Assembly (NCBI GenBank): GCA_910577785.1
Contig: CAJTNT010000018.1
Span: 12,911 to 76,910, forward strand
Length of the DNA stretch: 64,000 nt
Source of the DNA: an uncultured Lachnospiraceae bacterium
GTDB taxonomy: Bacteria; Bacillota; Clostridia; Lachnospirales; Lachnospiraceae
Reading direction: 5' to 3'
Positions 1 through 8,756 of this stretch are shown here, piece after piece. Numbering within the stretch: position 1 is the stretch's first letter; every line of letters begins with the position of its first letter. The notes beneath the pieces were generated by a model, which was not told where the DNA came from, did not search any database, and saw only the letters and a program-made list of their open reading frames with translations. The position numbers and the translations under genes are program-made.

Positions 1-206
1 ATATCCTTGACCGGGTTGGCGGCGGGGATGCATTTGCAAGCGGGCTGGTTTATGCAATCATGAGCCATTACCGGCCAATGGATATGGTGAACTTTGCAGT
101 GGCAAGCAGTGCGCTCAAACACACGATCCGCGGGGACGCCAATATCACAGACGACGCAGCGGCCATCCGCAGCCTGGTGGATATGAGTTACGATATCAAG
201 CGTTAG
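1..206 (+). CDS. PfkB-family sugar kinase, C-terminal part (cut by window edge)
   Basis: Open from the left edge to a TAG at 204-206, giving the last 68 codons. The visible part begins DRVGGGDAFASGL, the PfkB signature 2 that holds the catalytic aspartate and anion hole (GGGD). The C-terminus is the usual short helical tail. Only 11 bases separate it from the KDPG aldolase start, so the two are probably co-transcribed. A 2-keto-3-deoxygluconate kinase role is inferred from the aldolase neighbour; a fructokinase-like role cannot be excluded with the N-terminus missing. The same signature recurs in the complete kinase at 907-2004. Confidence 0.85.
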   Translation, partial: ILDRVGGGDAFASGLVYAIMSHYRPMDMVNFAVASSALKHTIRGDANITDDAAAIRSLVDMSYDIKR

Positions 207-217
207 GAGGAAATAAG

Positions 218-874
218 ATGAAGACAATTGAAGAACAGTTTTATGATTATGGGGTCGTGCCGGTCGTGGTGCTGGAAGATGCCAAAGATGCGCTTCCGCT
301 GGCCAAGGCGCTGAAAGAGGGAGGGCTTCCCTGTGCCGAGGTGACGTTCCGCACGGACGCGGCGGAGGAATCCATCCGCCTGATCCGCAGGGAATATCCG
401 GATATGCTGGTGGGGGCGGGAACCGTGCTGGGGATAGATCAGGCTGAGCGCGCCTTGGAGGCAGGGGCGAAGTTTATCGTAAGCCCTGGTTTCGATCCCC
501 AGGTCGTGGATGATTGCCTGGAACGGGACGTCCCTGTCTTTCCGGGATGCATCACCCCTTCTGAGGTGGCGCAGGCAGTAAAACGGGGGATGGAAGTCCT
601 GAAATTCTTCCCCGCGGAACAGGCAGGCGGCCTGGCTATGATCAAAGCCATGGCGGCTCCCTATACGATGGTAAAATTCATGCCGACTGGCGGGATCAAC
701 GAGAAAAATTTAAAAGAATATCTGGAATGTGACAAAATTATCTGCTGCGGCGGCAGCTGGATGGTAAAGGGCAGCCTAATCAAAAATGGGGAATTTGGCA
801 AAATCCGTAAACTGGTAAAAGAAGCAGTGGAATTGGTTGCGTCCATCCGGGGAAAGGAGAAAGGGAAGGCGTAA
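218..874 (+). CDS. eda: 2-dehydro-3-deoxyphosphogluconate (KDPG/KHG) aldolase
   Basis: A 218-residue class I aldolase, the normal family length, splitting KDPG into pyruvate and glyceraldehyde 3-phosphate in the cytosol. Visible family marks are AEVTFRT (Glu41, acid/base), GAGTVL near residue 66, SPGFDP near 89, and VLKFFPAE with the Schiff-base Lys129, followed by the phosphate-binding FMPTGG segment. The ATG follows AGGAGGAAATAAG, a strong ribosome site. It lies between two PfkB-type kinases, which fits a hexuronate or gluconate branch in which a kinase makes KDPG and Eda cleaves it. The KHG aldolase activity often shared by this family is also possible. Confidence 0.95.
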   Translation: MKTIEEQFYDYGVVPVVVLEDAKDALPLAKALKEGGLPCAEVTFRTDAAEESIRLIRREYPDMLVGAGTVLGIDQAERALEAGAKFIVSPGFDPQVVDDCLERDVPVFPGCITPSEVAQAVKRGMEVLKFFPAEQAGGLAMIKAMAAPYTMVKFMPTGGINEKNLKEYLECDKIICCGGSWMVKGSLIKNGEFGKIRKLVKEAVELVASIRGKEKGKA

Positions 875-906
875 CCATACCGTAGAAATGGACAGGAGGA
901 ACAGTG

Positions 907-2004
907 ATGGAATTAAACTTAAAGCCGAAGGCGCAATGTAAATTTGACGCCCTGTCCCTGGGCGAGGTAATGCTGAGGCTGGATCCGGGCGAGGGGCGTA
1001 TCCGCACGGCAAGGAACTTCCGCGTATGGGAGGGCGGCGGGGAATATAATGTTGTCCGCGGCCTCCGCAGATGCTTTGGGATGAGGGCAGGCGTCATAAC
1101 TGCCCTTGCGGAAAATGAGATAGGCCTTTTGATGGAGGATTTGATCCTGCAGGGCGGCGTGGACACATCCCTGATTCAATGGAGGAAGACAGACGGCATT
1201 GGCAGGGATTGCCGCAATGGGCTGAACTTTACGGAACGGGGATTTGGCATCCGTGGGGCGGTAGGATGTTCAGACCGCGCAAATACGGCCATCTCCAAGG
1301 CCACGCCAAAAGACTTTGATTTTGACTATATCTTTGGGGAGCTGGGGACACGCTGGCTGCATACAGGAGGAATTTATGCCGCCCTGTCCGCGCAGGCTAG
1401 CGAGACGGCGCTTGCGGCAATCAAGGCGGCGAAAAAGCATGGCGCAGTCGTCTCTTATGACCTGAATTACCGCCCCTCCATGTGGGGCGCAATCGGAGGC
1501 CAGAAAAAGGCACAGGAGATCAACAGGGAAATTGCCCAATATGTGGATGTGATGATTGGCAATGAAGAGGACTTTACGGCCTGCCTTGGTTTTGAGATAG
1601 AGGGAAACAGCCAGGATTTACAGGAACTGAACCTGGAGGGCTATCAGAAGATGGTCAGCCGGGCCGCTGAGGCCTACCCCAATTTTAAAGTCGTTGCCAC
1701 AACCTTGCGCGAGGTGAAAACGGCAACGGTCAATGACTGGAGCGCAATCTGCTGGGCAGACGGCAAAATCTATAAATCCAAAGATTACAAGGGGCTGGAG
1801 ATTATGGATCGGGTAGGCGGCGGGGATTCTTTTGCCTCTGGGCTGATTTACGGCCTGATAGATACGGGCGACCCTCAGATAGCCGTTAATTACGGGGCAG
1901 CCCATGGCGCGCTGGCAATGACTACGCCAGGGGACACGACGATGGCAAGCCAGAAAGAGGTAGAAGCCGTGATGGGCGGCGCTGGGGCCAGGGTGCAGAG
2001 GTAA
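907..2004 (+). CDS. PfkB-family kinase, probable 2-keto-3-deoxygluconate kinase
   Basis: A 365-residue ribokinase-fold enzyme expected to phosphorylate KDG (or a related keto-sugar acid) with ATP. The N-terminal part shows GEVMLRLDPGEGRIRTA and the sugar-binding GGGEYNVV. The C-terminal part shows DRVGGGDSFASGLIYG, with the catalytic Asp in GGGD. A GTG at 904 directly precedes the ATG at 907; AGGAGGA at 894-900 sits 6 bases before the ATG but only 3 before the GTG, so ATG is preferred. It is the second PfkB kinase around eda. Its C-terminal signature is almost the same as that of the truncated kinase at the window edge, which suggests a tandem paralogue pair. Confidence 0.85.
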   Translation: MELNLKPKAQCKFDALSLGEVMLRLDPGEGRIRTARNFRVWEGGGEYNVVRGLRRCFGMRAGVITALAENEIGLLMEDLILQGGVDTSLIQWRKTDGIGRDCRNGLNFTERGFGIRGAVGCSDRANTAISKATPKDFDFDYIFGELGTRWLHTGGIYAALSAQASETALAAIKAAKKHGAVVSYDLNYRPSMWGAIGGQKKAQEINREIAQYVDVMIGNEEDFTACLGFEIEGNSQDLQELNLEGYQKMVSRAAEAYPNFKVVATTLREVKTATVNDWSAICWADGKIYKSKDYKGLEIMDRVGGGDSFASGLIYGLIDTGDPQIAVNYGAAHGALAMTTPGDTTMASQKEVEAVMGGAGARVQR

Positions 2005-2179
2005 GGGGCTATTGGGTGGCAGAGGGGACGCTGGTTTGGAGGCGAAACTTCCGATCTCTACGAATAAAGTATTATACTAAATTCTCCGATATGTTAAAGA
2101 GGAAGGGCTGTAACTGTGAAGGCGCGGAATCATTAAGAAGGACATGTTATTTTTTCACAGTATAGGAAAGGAGAATAAA

Positions 2180-2731
2180 ATGAAGAAAATCGGAATCTTT
2201 CTCGCAGACGGATTTGAAGAAATCGAAGGCCTGACGGTAGTGGATATCCTGCGCAGGGCCGGCCTGGAAGCCATTACCATCTCAATCACTGGACAAAAAG
2301 AAATCCACGGCTCCCACCGGATTGACGTTCTGGCAGACATCCTCTTTGAAGAGGTGGATTTCACCAGCTTAGAGGGTGTGGTTCTGCCGGGGGGCATGCC
2401 AGGCACCGCTAACCTTGGCGCACACGCGGGCGTGGATGAGGCAATCCGCACGTTTGCCGGACAGGGAAAACTGGTAGCCGCAATCTGCGCAGCGCCCAGC
2501 GTCCTGGGACAGGCAGGCCTCCTGCAGGGCAAAAAAGCCGCCTGCTATCCTGGATTTGAGGACAAACTTACAGGCGCACAAGTAGTTTACGACGAGGTGG
2601 CAGAGGCTGGGAATATCATTACCAGCCGCGGCATGGGTACGGCCATCCCCTTTGCCCTCTCTCTGGTATCCTGCCTGATTTCCGAACAGAAGGCGCAGGA
2701 ACTGGCCAAAGGCATTATTTACAGGCAGTAG
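2180..2731 (+). CDS. DJ-1/PfpI family protein
   Basis: A 183-residue flavodoxin-like protein of the DJ-1/ThiJ/PfpI superfamily. GFEEIE near residues 11-16 supplies the conserved Glu (Glu16), VVLPGGMPG lies near 67-75, and AAICAAPSVL holds the nucleophilic-elbow Cys103. These match the Glu/Cys pair of DJ-1-type deglycase or chaperone proteins. An ATG lies 36 bases upstream in frame, but only the ATG at 2180 has a ribosome site (AAAGGAG at 2167-2173), so that start was chosen. It stands alone. Members of this branch have been linked to glyoxal detoxification and oxidative stress; the exact reaction here is unknown. Confidence 0.9.
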   Translation: MKKIGIFLADGFEEIEGLTVVDILRRAGLEAITISITGQKEIHGSHRIDVLADILFEEVDFTSLEGVVLPGGMPGTANLGAHAGVDEAIRTFAGQGKLVAAICAAPSVLGQAGLLQGKKAACYPGFEDKLTGAQVVYDEVAEAGNIITSRGMGTAIPFALSLVSCLISEQKAQELAKGIIYRQ

Positions 2732-3070
2732 TCAATTTCGCAGGCAATGCAGGGGCGGTTTTTGCGGAGGAAGCGGGGCGGCCGCAGCGGTTTGTATGGC
2801 CATTTCCCCTGCCCCTGCGGCCCCCTTTTCTTATGTTCCTCCACTTTCCCTTCCACAAACTGTATCGTTTCTTCTCTGGCCATTACCAGCGAACTCCCTT
2901 TCACTCCTTCCATAAAGTCCATAAAGGCATTCACAATCCTATCTTCTAAGACACGCATCACAATCTGGCTCCCATCCTCCCGCCATTGAGCTGGATCACC
3001 AGATGCCCGTCTGTCTTAAATTCTTTTTCGTTCAGCAAATTGTTATGTAATGATTCAATGACGCCATCGT
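2719..3070 (-). pseudogene. Possible frameshifted remnant of a conserved hypothetical protein
   Basis: The minus strand has two adjoining open segments in different frames. The upstream one (about 2965-3070) reads KTDGHLVIQLNGG and then runs into a stop. The downstream one (2719 to about 2990) reads REDGSQIVMRVLEDRIVNAF and ends in a basic tail with CIAC. Together they look like one small alpha/beta protein broken by a frameshift. No start codon precedes the upstream segment. I do not recognise the family. The 3' end overlaps the convergent DJ-1 gene by 13 bases. It could also be chance coding on AT-poor DNA. Confidence 0.3.
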
Positions 3071-3108
3071 TTTTGGCTGTTTTTTATTTTAACATAATAA
3101 AATACCCC

Positions 3109-3136
3109 TTGACAATTCCCAAAAGATGGTTATAAT
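3109..3136 (+). promoter_or_regulatory. Sigma-A promoter of the marR-ABC exporter operon
   Basis: TTGACA at 3109-3114 and TATAAT at 3131-3136 are both perfect consensus with a 16-base spacer. It lies 120 bases upstream of the MarR start and directly before a palindromic operator candidate. Confidence 0.85.
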
Positions 3137-3153
3137 GGTTCCATATAAAACAA

Positions 3154-3165
3154 TTCGATATCAAA
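3154..3165 (+). promoter_or_regulatory. Candidate MarR operator
   Basis: TTCGATATCAAA is a near-perfect 12-base palindrome (GATATC core) placed 18 bases after the -10 box, where a bound repressor would block the start of transcription. MarR proteins commonly bind such AT-rich palindromes. Autoregulation by the adjacent MarR is inferred, not shown. Confidence 0.6.
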
Positions 3166-3256
3166 CTTTAGGGAAGGATATGAAGAAAGGAGAAGGGCGC
3201 ACCGAATTCTAACTTAATATGGTTAGGCGGATGATGGATGTGAGGGGGATATTTTT

Positions 3257-3766
3257 GTGCCAGGTACAGATATGAAGAGAAAAGATACGTTGGGCTTTTG
3301 GATAAAGACCCTTGATAACCTGTTCTTCCGTAATATGATTGCATATGAGACGTGCCAGGAGGGAATGGATGAGGTTACGGTTATGCATGGCTGGATTCTG
3401 GGGTTCCTCTATGAGAACCAGGAACGGCTGATTTTCCAGAAAGACATTGAGGCAGAATTTTCGATTGCCAGGTCTACGGTCACCGCCATTGTAAAGCTGA
3501 TGGAGAAGAAAGGCTATATCCAGCGGGAGTCCGTGCCATCGGACGCACGCTTGAAGAAACTGGTGCTGACACAGCGGGGCAGGCAGATCCATGAGCAGCA
3601 TATCTGCCATGTCGATATCTTGGAGGCGCAGTGCAAGCGGGGGATTTCCCAGGAGGAAATGCAGGCCTTCCTTTCCGTGGCGGAGAAGCTGCGGCGGAAC
3701 CTGGAAGAGGATATTGTACGATATAAGGATACGAGGGGACGGTTTAGAAAAAATGCACGGCGGTAG
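3257..3766 (+). CDS. MarR-family transcriptional regulator
   Basis: A 169-residue winged-helix repressor. The recognition region reads EAEFSIARSTVTAIVKLMEKKGYIQRE, followed by the wing PSDARLKKLVLTQRG, which is typical of MarR (the DxRxK pattern). A long C-terminal helix would form the dimer. The start is GTG at 3257, 8 bases after GAGGGGG; an ATG at 3272 is the alternative. It is followed after about 110 bases by two ABC exporter half-genes, an arrangement seen for drug-responsive exporter operons in Clostridia. It probably represses its own promoter until a ligand of the exporter binds. Confidence 0.9.
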   Translation: MPGTDMKRKDTLGFWIKTLDNLFFRNMIAYETCQEGMDEVTVMHGWILGFLYENQERLIFQKDIEAEFSIARSTVTAIVKLMEKKGYIQRESVPSDARLKKLVLTQRGRQIHEQHICHVDILEAQCKRGISQEEMQAFLSVAEKLRRNLEEDIVRYKDTRGRFRKNARR

Positions 3767-3876
3767 CCGGTTGGTATATATTGATGTCAGGATACCGTCT
3801 CTTACGGGCCAAACCGCTTGCTTCTGAGGCCGTAGGGGTATGGTTCCAATATATAAAACAATAAGGAGGATTCGGA

Positions 3877-5628
3877 ATGGTAAAAACGATTTTAAGCCAG
3901 GTCAAAGAGTTTAAAAAAGACTCTTTGCTGACGCCGGTCTTTATGATTCTGGAAGTCATTATGGAGATGGTGATTCCCCTGCTGATGGCTGCCATTATCG
4001 ACAACGGCGTGGAGAAGGGCAATCTGCCCTATATTTACAAGACAGGCGCGATCATGATGGTGATGGCGGTGTTCGGCCTGGCAGCGGGGATGCTGGGCGC
4101 AAAATACGCCGCCAGCGCGTCTACGGGATTGGCCAGGAACCTGCGGCAGACGATGTTTGACAACATCCAGGGATTTTCCTTTGCCAACATAGACAAATTT
4201 TCTACGGCCGGGCTGGTGACCCGCCTGACCACGGATGTGACCAATATCCAGAACGCATACCAGATGATCCTGCGTATGTGCGTCCGTGCGCCGTTCAGCA
4301 TGGTCACGGCCATGGTGATGGCATTCTGGATTAATGCGAAGCTGGCAAGCGTTTATCTGATTGCCGTGGTTCTGCTGGGGGCATGCCTTTTCTTTATTAT
4401 GGGGAAGGCGACCCGTTATTTCAAGCAGATTTTCCCCAAATATGATGAATTGAACGCCAGTGTCCAGGAAAACGTGTCTGCGATCCGGGTCGTGAAGGCC
4501 TATGTCCGCGAGGATTATGAAAATGAGCGTTTTACCAAGGCCAGCGGCAATATTTACCGGATGTTCAGCAAGGCGGAGAATATCCTCACCTGGAATGCGC
4601 CGCTGATGCAGGTAACCGTGTATGGCTGCATCCTTGCCATCAGCTGGCTGGGAGCCAAAATGATTATCATGGACGCACTTACGACCGGGCAGCTGATGAG
4701 CCTGATGGCCTACTGTATGAACATCCTGATGAGCCTAATGATGCTGTCGATGATTTTCGTCATGGTTACGATGAGTACGGCCAGTGCGGAACGTATTGCT
4801 GAGGTCATAAAGGAAGAGAGCACCCTTTCGAACCCGCCCCATCCGATCCAGGAAGTGCCGGATGGCAGCATTGTCTTTGACCATGTGGACTTTGCCTATC
4901 GTGAGAACAGTGAAGAGCCGGTGCTAAAGGATATCTGCCTGGATATCCATGCGGGCGAGACGGTTGGCATTATCGGTGGGACAGGAAGCGCAAAGTCCAG
5001 CCTGGTAAGCCTGATTAGCCGCCTCTATGACGTGACCGCCGGCAGCGTGTCCGTCGGCGGCATCAATGTGAAGGAATACGACATGGAGCAGCTGCGCAAC
5101 CAGGTATCTGTGGTGCTGCAGAAAAACGTGCTGTTTTCCGGCACCATTTTAGAGAACCTGCGCTGGGGAGATAAAAATGCCACCAGGGAAGAATGTATGC
5201 GCGCCTGCAGGATGGCTTGCGCCGATGAATTTATTGAGCAGTTCCCGGCGCAATATGACACTTATATTGAGCAGGGCGGCAGCAATGTGTCCGGTGGGCA
5301 GAAGCAGCGTCTGTGTATTGCTCGTGCATTGCTGAAGAAGCCCAAAATCCTGATTCTGGATGATTCTACCAGTGCGGTGGACACTGCTACGGACCGCAAG
5401 ATCCGTGAGGCCTTTGCCACGGAAATCCCAGATACGACGAAGCTGATTATTGCCCAGCGTATTTCCAGCGTGCAGAATGCAGACCGCATTATTGTGATGG
5501 AGAAAGGCAGGGTGGCAGATTTCGGCACCCATGAGGAATTATTGCAGACAAGCGAGATTTACCGTGACGTCTACGAGTCGCAGACCGGAGGCGGCGGAGA
5601 CTTTGACCAAGAGGGAGGTGGGGAATAA
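3877..5628 (+). CDS. ABC exporter half-transporter, degenerate-site subunit
   Basis: A 583-residue fusion of a six-helix exporter membrane domain (about 1-320) and an ATPase domain (about 335-583). The ATPase motifs depart from consensus. Walker A is GGTGSAKSS (residues about 367-375; Ala replaces the Gly before Lys), Walker B is ILILDDSTS (Asp replaces the catalytic Glu near 496), and the H-loop is IAQRIS (Gln replaces His near 527). The signature VSGGQ is intact. This is the pattern of the degenerate-site partner in heterodimeric exporters such as LmrCD or TM287/288. The gene ends in TAATG, overlapping its partner by one base, so the two should be translated together. Confidence 0.93.
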   Translation: MVKTILSQVKEFKKDSLLTPVFMILEVIMEMVIPLLMAAIIDNGVEKGNLPYIYKTGAIMMVMAVFGLAAGMLGAKYAASASTGLARNLRQTMFDNIQGFSFANIDKFSTAGLVTRLTTDVTNIQNAYQMILRMCVRAPFSMVTAMVMAFWINAKLASVYLIAVVLLGACLFFIMGKATRYFKQIFPKYDELNASVQENVSAIRVVKAYVREDYENERFTKASGNIYRMFSKAENILTWNAPLMQVTVYGCILAISWLGAKMIIMDALTTGQLMSLMAYCMNILMSLMMLSMIFVMVTMSTASAERIAEVIKEESTLSNPPHPIQEVPDGSIVFDHVDFAYRENSEEPVLKDICLDIHAGETVGIIGGTGSAKSSLVSLISRLYDVTAGSVSVGGINVKEYDMEQLRNQVSVVLQKNVLFSGTILENLRWGDKNATREECMRACRMACADEFIEQFPAQYDTYIEQGGSNVSGGQKQRLCIARALLKKPKILILDDSTSAVDTATDRKIREAFATEIPDTTKLIIAQRISSVQNADRIIVMEKGRVADFGTHEELLQTSEIYRDVYESQTGGGGDFDQEGGGE

Positions 5629-7562
5629 TGGCAGCGGAGAAAACGAAGCAACCTATGGGGAGGGGACCTAGGGGGCCAAAGCCCAAAATTAAGAACCCGG
5701 GGAAATTATTTGCCAGGCTGATGAAATATATCCTGGCAAAATACAAATTCCATATCCTGGTGGTAGTGATCGGCATTTTTGTAGGCGTGCTTGCCAACGT
5801 GCAGGGAACCCTATTTATGCAGACGCTGATTGACGTCTATATCCTGCCGATGATTGGCGCCGAAAATCCGGATTTTGCCCCTTTGGCGGCAGCAATCTTC
5901 CGCGTGGCCGCTTTTTACGGCGTTGGCGCATTGTCCACCTTTATTTATAACCGCGTGATGGTAAGGGTTACCCAGGGGACGCTGCGGGATCTGCGGGATG
6001 ATATGTTTACCCATATGGAAGGCCTGCCCATCAAATATTTTGACACCCATTCCCATGGGGATATTATGTCCATTTACACCAATGACATCGATACCCTGCG
6101 CCAGATGATCAGCCAGAGCATGCCCCAGCTGCTGTCGAGCGTGATTACAGTTGTGAGCATCCTGATCAGTATGCTGGCGCTCAACGTGCCGCTGACGGCT
6201 GTAACCTTATTGATGGTAGGGATTATGATGTTTGCCACCAAGACATTTGCCGGCAGGAGCGGGAAGTATTTCATTGCCCAGCAGAGGGATATCGGTAAAG
6301 TGAACGGCTATATTGAGGAAATGATGGAAGGGCAGAAAGTCGTGAAGGTATTCTGCCATGAGGAGGAGAGCCGCAGACGTTTCCGCGAGCTGAACGAGGA
6401 ATTGTTTGTAAGCGCCAACAACGCCAATAAATTCGCCAATATGCTAGGCCCGGTCAATGCCCAGCTGGGCAACGTAAGCTATGTGGTCTGCGCCATTGTC
6501 GGCGGCGTCCTGGCCATGAACAAGGTCGGCGGCTTTACCCTGGGAGGCCTAGCAAGTTTTCTGACTTTTAACCGTAGCTTCAATATGCCCATCAACCAGG
6601 TGAGCCAGCAGCTCAACAGCGTGGTGATGGCGCTGGCAGGCGCGGAACGTGTCTTTGCGCTGCTGGATGAGCAGCCGGAGGCGGACAAAGGTTATGTGAC
6701 CCTGGTAAATGCGAAGCGCGAGCATGGAAAATTAGTGGAATCCGAAAAGCGCACCGGCCTGTGGGCATGGAAACATTTCCACCAGGCAGACGGCACGACC
6801 GATTACATTGAACTGACAGGGGATGTAGTATTCGATGGCGTGGACTTTGGCTACAGCCCGGAAAAAATTGTGCTGCATGATGTCAAGATGTACGCCAATG
6901 CAGGCCAGAAAATTGCCTTCGTAGGCTCCACCGGGGCAGGGAAGACAACGATTACGAACCTGATTAACCGGTTTTATGATATCCAGGATGGTAAGATCCG
7001 CTATGACGGCATCAATGTCAACAAAATCAAGAAGGCGGATCTGCGCCGTTCCCTGGGGATCGTGCTGCAGGATACCCATCTGTTTACCAATACGGTAATG
7101 GAAAATATCCGCTATGGCAAGTTAGATGCTACCGATGAAGAAGTGATTGCCGCCGCCAAGCTGGCCAATGCAGACCAGTTTATCCGCAGGCTGCCCGAAG
7201 GCTACCAGACAATGCTGACGGGGGACGGCGCCAATTTAAGCCAGGGGCAGCGGCAGCTTTTGGCCATTGCACGTGCGGCTGTGGCTGACCCGCCGGTACT
7301 GATTCTGGATGAGGCCACAAGCTCGATTGACACCAGGACGGAACGCCTGGTGCAGGATGGCATGGATAAATTGATGCAGGGGAGGACTACCTTCGTGATT
7401 GCGCACCGCTTATCGACAGTAAAGAATAGTGACTGCATAATGGTATTGGAGAAGGGGCGAGTGATTGAGCGGGGGACCCATGAGGAACTGATAGGGCAGC
7501 GTGGGAGATATTACCAGCTGTATACGGGCAAGACGCCGGGGCTTGGCGTGGCGGCGGAGTAG
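5628..7562 (+). CDS. ABC exporter half-transporter, catalytic-site subunit
   Basis: A 644-residue membrane/ATPase fusion and partner of the preceding half-transporter. The ATPase motifs are consensus: Walker A GSTGAGKTT (about 435), signature LSQGQ, Walker B LILDEATSS with catalytic Glu (about 560) and H-loop IAHRLSTV (about 592). It has a basic, Pro/Gly-rich N-terminal tail before the first helix. An insert of about 50 residues ahead of the ATPase domain (around 345-400, GLWAWKHFHQADG) is common in this subfamily. The pair would form one canonical and one degenerate ATP site. Substrate is unknown; the MarR gene points to drugs, bile compounds or peptides. Confidence 0.95.
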   Translation: MAAEKTKQPMGRGPRGPKPKIKNPGKLFARLMKYILAKYKFHILVVVIGIFVGVLANVQGTLFMQTLIDVYILPMIGAENPDFAPLAAAIFRVAAFYGVGALSTFIYNRVMVRVTQGTLRDLRDDMFTHMEGLPIKYFDTHSHGDIMSIYTNDIDTLRQMISQSMPQLLSSVITVVSILISMLALNVPLTAVTLLMVGIMMFATKTFAGRSGKYFIAQQRDIGKVNGYIEEMMEGQKVVKVFCHEEESRRRFRELNEELFVSANNANKFANMLGPVNAQLGNVSYVVCAIVGGVLAMNKVGGFTLGGLASFLTFNRSFNMPINQVSQQLNSVVMALAGAERVFALLDEQPEADKGYVTLVNAKREHGKLVESEKRTGLWAWKHFHQADGTTDYIELTGDVVFDGVDFGYSPEKIVLHDVKMYANAGQKIAFVGSTGAGKTTITNLINRFYDIQDGKIRYDGINVNKIKKADLRRSLGIVLQDTHLFTNTVMENIRYGKLDATDEEVIAAAKLANADQFIRRLPEGYQTMLTGDGANLSQGQRQLLAIARAAVADPPVLILDEATSSIDTRTERLVQDGMDKLMQGRTTFVIAHRLSTVKNSDCIMVLEKGRVIERGTHEELIGQRGRYYQLYTGKTPGLGVAAE

Positions 7563-7702
7563 GGGAAATTTTTTGGAAATAGATTGCAACATTTCGTGCC
7601 TTTCAAGGCTCTTATGTTATGATTGGCCAAAAGGAACCGATAAAATAATTGTGAAGGTATCGCACAGTTACCTTCTAAAATCAAAAGAAAGGAAGGAAAT
7701 GT

Positions 7703-8605
7703 ATGAGGAATGCAATCAAAAAAATCAGTTTATGCCTACTGGCATGCCTGTTGGCGTTTACCAATATCCAGACTGTGTCCGCAAAGACAGGGCTTCCGGC
7801 CAGAGAGGCTGTTTTTACGCCAACCGTATTTCTAAAAGAGGTTACAGAGAATACCAATTCTATCCCTGTCTATGTATATGATAACACAACTCTTTATGTA
7901 AAAAACGGCGGCCAGGTCATTTTCCAGAGGAATTACCCCAATGGCGGCCTAAAGAATGTGAAGATTGCCAGACAGGCCGGCGGCAGCAAGCTTGCCTTCT
8001 ATCTTGTGGCAAAGCGCAATGGGAAACGGGGCAAGACGGTGACTAGGACCGTTAAGAGCCTTCCAGCAGTTGCGCCGGAGACGTTCAGCATTACCATGAA
8101 GGCGCCAAACCTTACCAAATGCAAGCTTACGAATAAGACAACGAAAGTGGTTGTGACTGCTTACAAAGGCACGACCCTTGTGATTAAAAATGAGAAAAAG
8201 ATTCTCAAGACCGTAGACTTCAAGAAAACGGGGGAGAAGAAAATCACCATCCCCAAACAGAAAAGCGGCACATTGTACTTCTATACCAGGAAGGGCAATT
8301 TAAGGAGTGGGGTAGTTGCCAGAACCGTGCAGGACGTCATTGCCCCATCCGCCCCCAAATTAAGGATCCGCAGCAACAGACTCTATGTAAAAGGCGAAGT
8401 GGGTGCGAAAATTTACTTTAGGGGGAGGAATGGCTGGCGATATACAGGCGTCATCCTGACCAGTGCATGGCAGGCTGTTGATACAAACGCCGACGGCGGG
8501 ATGAAATCATTCAAAGTCTACTTAAAAGACGCAGCCGGGAACAAAGGGAAGGTTACGCAGATTAAGAACAAAAATGCAGGCAAGACATCGCTTCCCGTTG
8601 ATTAA
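7703..8605 (+). CDS. Secreted Ig-like repeat protein
   Basis: A 300-residue protein with a clear Sec signal peptide (basic MRNAIKK, hydrophobic stretch, cleavage after TVSA near residue 27). The mature part is rich in Lys, Thr and Val with beta-sandwich periodicity. The last third (APSAPKLRIRSNRLYVKGEV to the KDAAGNKG segment) looks like a bacterial Ig-like/Big domain. It has no sorting signal, so it is likely secreted or loosely bound to the wall. AAGGAAGG lies about 8 bases upstream of the ATG. A strong hairpin follows the stop. Function is unknown; adhesion or wall binding is plausible because a larger Big_2 protein lies 1.5 kb downstream. Confidence 0.75.
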   Translation: MRNAIKKISLCLLACLLAFTNIQTVSAKTGLPAREAVFTPTVFLKEVTENTNSIPVYVYDNTTLYVKNGGQVIFQRNYPNGGLKNVKIARQAGGSKLAFYLVAKRNGKRGKTVTRTVKSLPAVAPETFSITMKAPNLTKCKLTNKTTKVVVTAYKGTTLVIKNEKKILKTVDFKKTGEKKITIPKQKSGTLYFYTRKGNLRSGVVARTVQDVIAPSAPKLRIRSNRLYVKGEVGAKIYFRGRNGWRYTGVILTSAWQAVDTNADGGMKSFKVYLKDAAGNKGKVTQIKNKNAGKTSLPVD

Positions 8606-8613
8606 TGAGTGCG

Positions 8614-8666
8614 GCAAAGCTGCCATAGAAGGAGAGAGCCTATCTTCCTTGCTATGGCAGCTTTGC
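8614..8666 (+). terminator. Hairpin after the secreted protein gene
   Basis: A perfect 15-base inverted repeat (8614-8628 with 8652-8666; arm GCAAAGCTGCCATAG) with a 23-base loop begins 9 bases after the stop codon. A T-rich stretch (TGTTATATTTTGCTT) follows. It fits an intrinsic terminator, though the T-tract is interrupted. Confidence 0.65.
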
Positions 8667-8756
8667 TGTTATATTTTGCTTGTAGGTTTCTCCATAATAT
8701 GGTACGATAAACGCATCGGTAACGCTATAAAGCAGAGACGAAAGGAGCATCAGAAT

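Noticed and set aside
3877..5628. Treating the first ABC half-transporter as a broken gene because of its altered motifs
   Set aside because: The pattern of Asp in Walker B and Gln in the H-loop with an intact signature is normal for the degenerate subunit of heterodimeric exporters.
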